Below, one piece after another: positions 12,532-20,548 of a stretch of 29,308 nucleotides of DNA. The DNA comes from a virus: IMG/VR virus record IMGVR_UViG_3300021375_000117, positions 1-29,308 of that record; one strand, given 5' to 3'. Position numbers and translations under genes: made by a program. How positions within the stretch are numbered: position 1 is the stretch's first letter; each line of letters opens with the position of its first letter. The notes below the pieces were generated by a model. It did not search any database and was not told the DNA's origin. It was given only the letters and a program-made list of their open reading frames with translations.

Positions 12532-12830
12532 TGTTTAGCCAACAACGCCTGTACTAACGCAGAGATTTGATCGTTAGTCTTTTCTTGTATTTTTTCTTGA
12601 CGAGCCAATGACTCTACAATTGCATCAACCTTAGTCTCTGTTACAGCTTGAGCCTGACCGTTCTCTTGTGCCTTCTTAGCTGTTTCCTTAACAATGACTT
12701 CAATACGCTTAACTTCAGTAGTAGTGCTTTCAGCGTTAGCTTGTGCTGCCCCGTACGAGATAGCTCCAACAAATAATGAAACGACTAATGGAATAGCCCA
12801 TGTTGGGATTACAATACCTTTCTCTGACAT
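12528..12830 (-). CDS. Membrane-anchored coiled-coil protein, 100 aa, spanin-like
   Basis: Residues about 8-28 (IPTWAIPLVVSLFVGAISYG) form an N-terminal membrane span, followed by a Gln-, Glu-, Lys- and Ala-rich helical region (KETAKKAQENGQAQAV, then ARQEKIQEKTNDQISAL) typical of a periplasmic coiled coil. A single N-terminal anchor with a helical ectodomain is the layout of inner-membrane spanins such as Rz, and the position after the virion genes fits a lysis cassette. No lipoprotein partner with a clear lipobox is seen, so the role is tentative. Confidence 0.6.
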   Translation of the reverse strand: MSEKGIVIPTWAIPLVVSLFVGAISYGAAQANAESTTTEVKRIEVIVKETAKKAQENGQAQAVTETKVDAIVESLARQEKIQEKTNDQISALVQALLAKQ

Positions 12831-12846
12831 AACTTATATCTCTCTG

Positions 12847-15800
12847 TTAATTTAACTCTTCATTTAATAGCTGTTGAATTAATGTCCATCTATCAACAAA
12901 CTCTTTACTCTTCTGCTTACCAAACAAAACGTCTGACTTAGATATTGAGTTCTTTAAAGTGCTGTCTGACATAGTCCAAGCTGATGCCCCACCCTGAATC
13001 AAAGCCCTAGCATCCTTCTTGGTCACGCCGTTAGAGCGCAATATTGTCATTGTTTGTGTAGCGTTTAAGCCGGAACTCATAGCTGCACTTACCAGAGCTG
13101 CCATATCTTCAAAGGTCTCGCGCCTAGCTGTAGAAGCTCTGCCAAAAGCTTCTCGTATATCGCTATCCGATACATCGTTAGGGTCTCTAAACACGGAGGT
13201 AAGCAGTCTAGTTGACTGGCGCTTACCTTCTGAGAACTCATACGCCTTAAAGTGCAGTGCAGTCTTAGGATCAAATGTAGTCTTACGGAAGCCTATAAAT
13301 GCCGCCATTTCATCACCAACATCGTAAGCCTTACCGCCTCTAGATATTTCTCCTGAAAGAGCTTTCTCCATACGGCGACCGTTCTGTATAACGCTTGGTC
13401 CCATACCTCTCTCAAAGTGCATGTAGGTATCTACAGCTTTATTGGCTAGCGTGTCAGCCTCGTTATAGACCTCACCGCCTGACGTCTTCTCGTTTGAGAT
13501 AAACTCTAAGATAGTATTGGTGGATATATCCCAGCCTAAGAACGGCTTAAGTATTTCAACCCCAGCATCTACTACAGCATCATCTAGCGGCTGATCTCTC
13601 AGTAACGCATTTAATGGACGCTTCATTAGTGCGTATGGGTCAAGATGAGTAAGATCTAAGTACTCTAAGCGACCTTGATCATCTCTACCTGTTACCAGTA
13701 TGTTTGAGTTCTTAGCCCAAGGAGCTGCCATCAACTTGATAGCCTCTTCCTCTTCTTCCGAAACACCAAACGCTGACATAGCCATTGCTTGAGCTGCATA
13801 CACACCCGCACTAACCATACCTATACCTGCAATACGCTTAAGAGCAGCAGGTCTCATGTCTGGATCTGCCAAGTCTTCACGCAAGTACTTGATCATGTTC
13901 GCTTGCGTCCTAACAATTTCTGCGGGGAAAGAAACAAACGTGCCAGCAAGAGGAAAACGTCTTAACTTCTGAGGCAGATCACCAATCAGAGAGTAAGTTG
14001 GGTAGGTGTCACGAATACGCTTAGCTGATTTGATCTCAGCTTCTTCGCGTGACATGCCCTTGTTCTCCATGAAGTTGATGATTTCATTCTCGAAGCCAAC
14101 GATCTTCCAGAAGTCATCACCATACTGATAGAACCGTGTAGCGTTATCAAAGAATGACTTCATCATTCCTGTGCCTGATACCCACTGCTCTGCGTTAGTG
14201 TCCTTCAACAGATCTACCATCTCGCCAGCGTATGGGTTGTCGTGTACTACACCTAGCTTTTTCAGGCGCTTTAAGTACTCAACGCCGTCACCTTGACCTG
14301 TTCTGTAGCTACTGGTCACATCAATCGACTTGCCTATTTTAGACCAGTTAAAGTGCCCATTTGCCACAGTAAACAGAGATGCAGACATCCAGTTACGAGC
14401 CATAGTGGTAGGTGCGATTACAGTCTTACCGTACTTGACCATACCGTTGATCTGGATAACCGTCTTATACAAGCCTCCTAGCTGCTCCTTATCTAGGGCG
14501 TCTCTGAATGCTTGCTCTATCTCAGGGAATGTATATAAGCCGTTGAGGGGGGACATGGTTTTTGACCCGACTTCCGCAATTTTTTTCGTTGCGCCTACCG
14601 GAGCATCTGCCTGATCAAACAGGAATACACCCTTACCGTCTTTAAGAACTTGGTTAAGGAACCTGTCGTTGTAGATAAGGCGAGACATCTTGGTGGCTGA
14701 CTTAGCGAAGTTGATTCGCGCATCCTTATACTCACCTAGAAGTGCCCGTATCTCTGGGGCTATATCCTTTTGTTTCTTCAGGATGGATAGGTCTTTTGCC
14801 CCTAACTTAGACTCGGCAATAAACGATGACATATCATCAAAGGCAGTACCTTCTTTGAGTATGGTATTGATTACCTGATCTGGGTTAGTAGTACCCTGCT
14901 CTACAAGGAAGTTTCTAGCTGCCAAAATGATTTCTTTGGGGACTTCTTTGTTCCAGTTCTTATCGTCAAAAGCCCTGTGGCTTCTGTTTGCATACTTACC
15001 CATATTGTTGACAACAATGCTTAACAACTCACTCTTGGCTAGCGCTTCATCGTTACCCTCAGACTTCAGCTTTTCTATATCTGAGTTAAGTATCTCAGCA
15101 TAGTCAGCTGACATCTTGTCGATGTAGTTACGCATTGCTACCAGAGCTTCCTTAATATCATTAGGTAGCTTAGAAGCCATAACTTCTGCCGCTGGTACTT
15201 GCATTGCTTTGTCCAACACAGCAGCCTGTGATGCGTCTATCTCGCCGAAGTTGTTCTGAACCGCTTCATCAAACAATCCAACCATCTGGCGGATGTCCAT
15301 CTCCACAGCACCGAACTCACCATCACGCTCGATCTTTGAATCAAACGCTGTCTCAGGCAATAGACCTCTGGAGTAGAAGTTCTTCTGGAACCACTTCTTA
15401 AAACCTGAAGCTGCAAACCCTGCTGCTGCCTTAACATCTTTATCTTTGACTGCGTCGATTACTTGACTGCCGTCTGATCCAGCGCGAACAGATGCAACCA
15501 AGTCTTCATCCGACATGATCTCTGCGGCTGTACTTGTGGGGGCAGTTACGAAGTCCTTCTCTGAAGGTCTTTGTGGGGGTGAGTCTAGCTGATCTGTAGA
15601 AACTCCGGCAGCATCGATTCTAGCTCCGCTTCCAGTGGCTTCTTGGGGTCCAGAGTCCTGTCTGGGTACGCCTCTATCAGATAGGATTCTCTCGTAACTG
15701 GTTTCTGATACTTCGTCAGGTACTGAAGAATCGGATCGCTCCCAATCAGGTCTTTGTATTCCTCCGGAATGCTCATTGATTTTTACCCTTGCCTCATCGA

Positions 15801-18800
15801 GGCTTAATTTACCGTTATTATATTGACTCCATACGCCTTGTACAAATACGCCGTTTTGTTTATTTGACTTATAACCGGCAGTAAATAAACCCCTTACTGC
15901 CTCCCAAGTAATTGACTGCATCTCTCTAGGCAACACGTTTCTATCTTTGGCGGCTCTTCGGTATGCTTCCTCATAAAGTGAATACGTTCCTCTGTGACCC
16001 GTAACTGTAGAGTTTGAGGCGCCCGAGCCAAAGTTTGCCGCTACCTCTGGAGAGTTCCCTCCTAAAGGTCTGATTAAGCCAGCGGCGACAGCATGGGTGT
16101 CTATCGTCACAAAACCTAAATCAGATGCAGGATCAAAAATATTGTTGTAAAAGTTTCTGACCTTGTTCTTATCGCCGAGAGACAAGGAAAGTGTATCCAT
16201 ATCGCTATTAATCAGCGCTGTGACAGCCTTCCCTATTTCAGAGAGCGAACCCCAAGCAACCTTTGACCGAGTTTTCCCGTTTGCGTTTAGCGCATAATCT
16301 AATAATTTCCCGTCAGGAGAAACTATTCGATAACTCGGAGCGTTGTACGTCTGATCATAGGTCCGTATCCACATCCCTAAAATATTACTTGGAGCATCCT
16401 CTCGAATTAAATCGCTCAGAGATTTTTCTTTAATGATGTCCAGCTTTTCTCTGTTTTCTATTTTTGTCTTAGCATTTACACCCTTATGAAAATATATTTG
16501 CTCGGCTTTTTCTTTCATAGCCTGATCAAACGGGTCGTTCATGTTCTGGTGATATATATCAATAACTCTCTCAGCTAGGCTAGCATTCTGATACCAGTCT
16601 TTCTGTGGAGATAAGTTAGCAGTTACAGCGCTCGCTTGAGCAAGCGAAATGCCATGCCTGTCAGCCATTCGCTGTACGATTTTGTTTGCGCCCTCGTACC
16701 ACTGTTTCGATACTTCTCTTGTGGCTTGAGGAACAGAATCAAATATATATAACAGGTTGTCTCGCACATGATTTACAAATCTTTCGGCAACAACCTCATC
16801 CGATCCGTTTTGCTCTTGCTGTGTAAGGTTTGTGTAGGGCTTTATGAGAGCAATGTTTTTGCTAAACAGATTGCCAGCATTCAAAAAACTTTCGTAGTCG
16901 TTGACCAATAATTCTCTTAAAGGGTCTTGAGTTCTTTCTTTAGCTGTAGGGAACCTAGTGCTTACCGCCTGATACAGGGCATCATCATCGAAGCCAGCCA
17001 GATCATCCATCGGATCATAGTCGTCATCGATATCACCAAGATCTTGCTGAACAGCGTCCGCTTCAGCTTTCTCTAGTCGTTCACTGTGTGCTTTATTAAG
17101 CCACTGCAAGGCTTCCTTTCGATTGTCACCGATACCGCCAGTTCTTGCGATGGCGTTGAAGTCCAGCTTGAGAATGTCATAGTACTCTGGAGACAAGTGC
17201 CACATTGGATTGGCAAACTGCATTGTGTCTCGATAGATTAAGTATTCAGTGCCGTCCGGATAGGTGACGTTATAGTTACCAGTGTTCTCAAAATCTGCGG
17301 CTCGTTTTACCTTCGGCTCTGTTTGCTCTAGCTGTACAGCTCGTCCATCCCTGTCCCCAGCTTCACGTTGGGTCGGTTCTCCCAGTCCTTGACTGGCTTG
17401 TTCCGCATCAAGGCTACTTCCGCCATCTCCTCCAGATCCTTCTTGCTCCTGAACTTGAGTGCTTCCGCGCTGGGTAGGTGACCGAACTTCTCCCTGTACT
17501 TCTTGAGGTTGCCCGTTAGCTTCATTGGTCCGAATGTCAGCTTCGCCATTTTGAATAGTCTCCGTTGGTTGCGTTCTAAGCAGTCTCTCTAGATGCTTAT
17601 ACGTTTTTGGTGCTTGCTCCTGAAGTAGTTCAGGGCTTGTATGAAAGATGGCAAACGCTTGAGCGAATGCTTCTTTCTGCATGCGATCTACTTGACCCGC
17701 TATATTCTGAGGTTCTGAATTAGCTATCCATTCAAATGCTGGTCCGAATGGGTATGCTAACTCTTGACCTAACTCTGTGCCACTTAAATAGTTTTGACCC
17801 AGCTCATGGATAACTGGTCCCATCTCGTAAGTAGCCGAGTTCATGCCCATCCCGTTTACCTCTAAAGAAAAGTCTGGAGAGTTGGTTGTGTGACCAGTGC
17901 CTACATCAAAAGCATGACCGATTTCATGAGCAAGATTAAATCTGAGTTCGATAGCAGAATCGCTGCTATTGTCTTTGTCGGCTATAAGTTCCTTAACTCT
18001 CGCACTATTTAGCGTTATCGCTTTAGATGCTTTTAAGTATGAGCCAGCTACCTGCCTGTCCATCTGGCTATCGGTATGTGAATAAAAGCCGCTTACATAA
18101 TTCATCACACGCTTTGGAAGACCTGCACCTAGCAGATCAACTAGAGCGTGCTTAATCTCATCAGCCTGAACACCTTCGGCTACAGTAATCGTATTACCGT
18201 TCTGCATCACAACTTCAGGAGACGCAAACAAACTGTCTATACGACCTTGATCAATAGGTGATCTATTAGCGCCTTGAGAATCATTGATGTCAGATATAGC
18301 CTGAGCCAAAGGCTTCATGTTAGGGCGCGTTACATTCTCTGTGTAAGCAACCGCAGGCATATCGCTCATAGAACCTTGAGGGATCGTGAGGCTTTGAGTT
18401 GCTATCTCTTGAATGCCCTCTACCACAGCTTCTGCATTAGGCATTGATTGCGCGATATCTATAGCTTGAGATGCCGGAACACTATCTGGGATGTTGTCTG
18501 GGTCAGACTGCTGTATTACCTGCTTTTGTATGCTTGCAGGTAAGTCATCTAGTTCTACTATAATTTGAGAGAAGTCAGGAACTGGAGTCTTTTGGTTATT
18601 GATTCTAGCTACTACTTCTGGAGTCCTAATAGTTTTCTTTGCACCGTTCTCATCCCTTACTGCTAGAGATAAAGGATTACCTTCTGCATCTCTTATAATT
18701 CGGGTGAGAGAATATTTTTTCCCGCGCAATTCAAATTTATTGTTGTCATCAATCTGAACGTCTTTCTCGAATACCAGATTGCCACCAGTAGGCACGACAC

Positions 18801-20535
18801 CTAACTGCTCTGGAGACTGGTACTCACCACTCTCAATAAGCACGTCACCGTTGTCTTGAGTTGCTACGTAGAACCCGTCGTCTTTCTTAAGTACTGGTCC
18901 TTTGTTTCCGTTGTAGTCTACGTCCTGACCTACAAGCTCTTCCATTCTGGGGGTGATAGACTCTGGTAAGTTGCCACCAAACACTGGAGGCTCTTCAGCT
19001 ACAGGCTCTGGCTCTTTGTCTTTAGGTATTCTTGTTGTCTCACCTAGAGCACCAAGCTCCATCTGATAGATTTTTTTGACCTTTTCTCGAACGGCAGGAA
19101 GCCCCTCAATTTGCGCCCTTGCTTTTGCTCTAGCTTCTTCTTGCCTTGCTTCAGGGTCAGATCGATCTTGACGATCTGGGAAGTCATCAATTTCTCGACG
19201 AACTTCCTCTCTGCTTTTTGGAGCTATAGTCGTTCTGCCAGTAGGCAATCTACGCCCATCAATTTGCGTCTCGGTTCTACTCCTAGCCTGCTCTCTAGCT
19301 TGTTCTACCGTTAGTGGGTCAGTGCGCGGGTCATTCCTTGCTCTGCCTTTAGGAAGATCGAGAGCTTTTTCTCTTGCAGCCTGAACCTTTGCTCCGCCCT
19401 TGTCAGTTGACTCTGGTTGCGGCTGATCATCTATAACCGGAGCTTGTTCTTGTTCTTGAGCCTGCTCTTCATCTAAAACAACTTCCGGCGAGCTTTCTTC
19501 AGACTTACCGTCTAAAGCATTCTCATCTAGGTTTTGCTTTAGCTCTGGATCTTTAGTGACAGCACCAGTAACGCCGCCGATAGCTCCACCACCAATGGCA
19601 CCAGCTACAAACGCATTAAGGTATTGAGATCGGTTCTCTTCATCGAACAATCGCTCAAGGAACGCTTCCTCTATAGCAGGGTCTTGCTGACCGCGTACAA
19701 ACTCCAAGGTAGAGTTCTGTACAACTTCCTGCATCATCTCCGTTACGCCTTCAGTACCGGATGCTTTGGCTGCCTCTTTAAATGCGCGACCAATGACTGA
19801 TTGTTTTTTGCTTACGTTTTCAGCTATTTCTTGAGTAGCTTTGCCGTATAGGTTTTGTGGTAAGACACGCTTCAAGACTCTCATTGGAGTCATTGCGTCT
19901 AACGCACCAGATGCTAGACCCGTAACAAGTGCTAGACCAGCAGCCTCTTCACCAGTCTCATCAAAGATTCTAGTAAAGGATTCTCCCGCACCCATCACCG
20001 TACCAAAACCTACAGCGCCTGCGACCTGACCCTTTAGCCCAACCTTACCCAAAGCCTCTCTGCCTACAGCTGACTGTGCGTACTGCCTTGACGCTGCACT
20101 CTTCGCCATTCCTTCAGCGTTCTTTTTGACTAGAGCTTTTGCGCCTTGATGTATGGCTAGCTTCTTGGCGGCAAAACCCCCTACTGCACCAACACCACCG
20201 CCCCCAATGAGGCTAGGTATAATGTTGCCTACGATAAATGCAGCATAATTTGCTAAGTCTCCACCACCATCAATGTCTTCTAGCCTTCCGACATCAGCAG
20301 TATTCTCAGCGGCTTCTGCCATCTGCTCGTCGAAGTACTGCATACCGTCATAGAACCAATCATCGTTACCGACAGCCGATCCAACTAACGCTTTTGCACC
20401 ACCGGCAAGAGCCTGCAACTGATCTACACCAGCGCCGAAACCCTTACCGAATTCGTTAAGAACTCCGGTTTCCTCTTCTTCCTTGAAGGTTTTTAGACGG
20501 GCGTTGTTAAAGTCTTGATTCGCATATATGGGCAT
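12847..20535 (-). CDS. Giant polyvalent (injected) virion protein with metallopeptidase, 2562 aa
   Basis: One uninterrupted frame. The N-terminus (about 90-125 and 310-330) has Gly-rich hydrophobic stretches (IGGGGVGAVGGF, GAIGGGAIGGVTG) suited to membrane passage. Residues about 383-482 hold charged imperfect repeats. A zincin follows, with HEIGH (H870, E871, H874) and a downstream EAFAQAFAIFHTSPE. A region at about 1180-1570 has LSPQKDWYQN and VTIDTHAVAAGL, like HhH-glycosylase-related domains of polyvalent proteins. The last 900 residues are helical (FPAEIVRTQANMIKYL), as in LPD-type domains. Such proteins are packaged and injected with DNA in podoviruses and protect or modify it. Low-complexity linkers near 996-1070 and 1587-1651 each contain a nested ORF. 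The RBS is weak (CAGGT). Confidence 0.85.
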   Translation of the reverse strand: MPIYANQDFNNARLKTFKEEEETGVLNEFGKGFGAGVDQLQALAGGAKALVGSAVGNDDWFYDGMQYFDEQMAEAAENTADVGRLEDIDGGGDLANYAAFIVGNIIPSLIGGGGVGAVGGFAAKKLAIHQGAKALVKKNAEGMAKSAASRQYAQSAVGREALGKVGLKGQVAGAVGFGTVMGAGESFTRIFDETGEEAAGLALVTGLASGALDAMTPMRVLKRVLPQNLYGKATQEIAENVSKKQSVIGRAFKEAAKASGTEGVTEMMQEVVQNSTLEFVRGQQDPAIEEAFLERLFDEENRSQYLNAFVAGAIGGGAIGGVTGAVTKDPELKQNLDENALDGKSEESSPEVVLDEEQAQEQEQAPVIDDQPQPESTDKGGAKVQAAREKALDLPKGRARNDPRTDPLTVEQAREQARSRTETQIDGRRLPTGRTTIAPKSREEVRREIDDFPDRQDRSDPEARQEEARAKARAQIEGLPAVREKVKKIYQMELGALGETTRIPKDKEPEPVAEEPPVFGGNLPESITPRMEELVGQDVDYNGNKGPVLKKDDGFYVATQDNGDVLIESGEYQSPEQLGVVPTGGNLVFEKDVQIDDNNKFELRGKKYSLTRIIRDAEGNPLSLAVRDENGAKKTIRTPEVVARINNQKTPVPDFSQIIVELDDLPASIQKQVIQQSDPDNIPDSVPASQAIDIAQSMPNAEAVVEGIQEIATQSLTIPQGSMSDMPAVAYTENVTRPNMKPLAQAISDINDSQGANRSPIDQGRIDSLFASPEVVMQNGNTITVAEGVQADEIKHALVDLLGAGLPKRVMNYVSGFYSHTDSQMDRQVAGSYLKASKAITLNSARVKELIADKDNSSDSAIELRFNLAHEIGHAFDVGTGHTTNSPDFSLEVNGMGMNSATYEMGPVIHELGQNYLSGTELGQELAYPFGPAFEWIANSEPQNIAGQVDRMQKEAFAQAFAIFHTSPELLQEQAPKTYKHLERLLRTQPTETIQNGEADIRTNEANGQPQEVQGEVRSPTQRGSTQVQEQEGSGGDGGSSLDAEQASQGLGEPTQREAGDRDGRAVQLEQTEPKVKRAADFENTGNYNVTYPDGTEYLIYRDTMQFANPMWHLSPEYYDILKLDFNAIARTGGIGDNRKEALQWLNKAHSERLEKAEADAVQQDLGDIDDDYDPMDDLAGFDDDALYQAVSTRFPTAKERTQDPLRELLVNDYESFLNAGNLFSKNIALIKPYTNLTQQEQNGSDEVVAERFVNHVRDNLLYIFDSVPQATREVSKQWYEGANKIVQRMADRHGISLAQASAVTANLSPQKDWYQNASLAERVIDIYHQNMNDPFDQAMKEKAEQIYFHKGVNAKTKIENREKLDIIKEKSLSDLIREDAPSNILGMWIRTYDQTYNAPSYRIVSPDGKLLDYALNANGKTRSKVAWGSLSEIGKAVTALINSDMDTLSLSLGDKNKVRNFYNNIFDPASDLGFVTIDTHAVAAGLIRPLGGNSPEVAANFGSGASNSTVTGHRGTYSLYEEAYRRAAKDRNVLPREMQSITWEAVRGLFTAGYKSNKQNGVFVQGVWSQYNNGKLSLDEARVKINEHSGGIQRPDWERSDSSVPDEVSETSYERILSDRGVPRQDSGPQEATGSGARIDAAGVSTDQLDSPPQRPSEKDFVTAPTSTAAEIMSDEDLVASVRAGSDGSQVIDAVKDKDVKAAAGFAASGFKKWFQKNFYSRGLLPETAFDSKIERDGEFGAVEMDIRQMVGLFDEAVQNNFGEIDASQAAVLDKAMQVPAAEVMASKLPNDIKEALVAMRNYIDKMSADYAEILNSDIEKLKSEGNDEALAKSELLSIVVNNMGKYANRSHRAFDDKNWNKEVPKEIILAARNFLVEQGTTNPDQVINTILKEGTAFDDMSSFIAESKLGAKDLSILKKQKDIAPEIRALLGEYKDARINFAKSATKMSRLIYNDRFLNQVLKDGKGVFLFDQADAPVGATKKIAEVGSKTMSPLNGLYTFPEIEQAFRDALDKEQLGGLYKTVIQINGMVKYGKTVIAPTTMARNWMSASLFTVANGHFNWSKIGKSIDVTSSYRTGQGDGVEYLKRLKKLGVVHDNPYAGEMVDLLKDTNAEQWVSGTGMMKSFFDNATRFYQYGDDFWKIVGFENEIINFMENKGMSREEAEIKSAKRIRDTYPTYSLIGDLPQKLRRFPLAGTFVSFPAEIVRTQANMIKYLREDLADPDMRPAALKRIAGIGMVSAGVYAAQAMAMSAFGVSEEEEEAIKLMAAPWAKNSNILVTGRDDQGRLEYLDLTHLDPYALMKRPLNALLRDQPLDDAVVDAGVEILKPFLGWDISTNTILEFISNEKTSGGEVYNEADTLANKAVDTYMHFERGMGPSVIQNGRRMEKALSGEISRGGKAYDVGDEMAAFIGFRKTTFDPKTALHFKAYEFSEGKRQSTRLLTSVFRDPNDVSDSDIREAFGRASTARRETFEDMAALVSAAMSSGLNATQTMTILRSNGVTKKDARALIQGGASAWTMSDSTLKNSISKSDVLFGKQKSKEFVDRWTLIQQLLNEELN
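15585..15776 (-). CDS. Nested ORF inside the giant gene, 63 aa
   Basis: This lies in the +1 frame of the polyvalent gene. It begins MSIPEEYKDLIGSDPILQYL, then has YQKPVTRESYLIEAYPD and EAELESMLPEFLQ, with a balanced, protein-like composition. Short phage proteins with a PxTRExY...AY pattern followed by AELExxLP are, from memory, common in structural modules. The overlapping stretch of the giant protein is a Ser/Asp/Arg/Gly/Pro-rich linker between domains. An AAGGG site lies about ten bases before the ATG. It is probably an overprinted gene; if not, it is an unusually protein-like chance frame. Confidence 0.5.
   Translation of the reverse strand: MSIPEEYKDLIGSDPILQYLTKYQKPVTRESYLIEAYPDRTLDPKKPLEAELESMLPEFLQIS
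17328..17549 (-). CDS. Nested ORF inside the giant gene, 73 aa
   Basis: This lies in the same +1 frame as the nested ORF at 15585-15776. It begins MAKLTFGPMKLTGNLKKYRE, continues KFGHLPSAEALKFRSKKDLE, and ends GTGMDELYS. GGAG lies ten bases before the ATG. All lysines are AAG, and codons ending in C or G dominate. In the giant frame this stretch is a Gln/Glu/Gly/Ser-rich linker, and its Q and E residues arise largely because AAG codons of the nested frame are read as CAA and GAA. That makes the nested frame look like the constrained one. Expression is not shown. Confidence 0.55.
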   Translation of the reverse strand: MAKLTFGPMKLTGNLKKYREKFGHLPSAEALKFRSKKDLEEMAEVALMRNKPVKDWENRPNVKLGTGMDELYS

Positions 20536-20548
20536 TTAAATACCTGAA

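Noticed and set aside
13089-13274. 61-residue frame on the same strand inside the 3' end of the giant gene
   Set aside because: It has scattered Cys and Leu, no good RBS, and the overlapping giant frame is not low-complexity.
15237-15437. 66-residue frame on the same strand inside the giant gene
   Set aside because: It is rich in Arg, Ser, Leu and Gln with no ordered pattern, and the giant frame is well structured there. It looks like a chance frame.
17328-17350. End of the nested ORF reads GMDELYS and its DNA matches 16 bases of the end of common GFP genes
   Set aside because: The match is confined to one short stretch, the upstream sequence is unrelated to GFP, and the giant frame runs through it unbroken. 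It is taken as coincidence rather than vector contamination.
12847-20535. Search for a lysozyme or transglycosylase domain in the giant protein
   Set aside because: No convincing catalytic motif was found. The only enzyme signature that I can support is the HExxH peptidase, with the HhH-like region as a weaker case.
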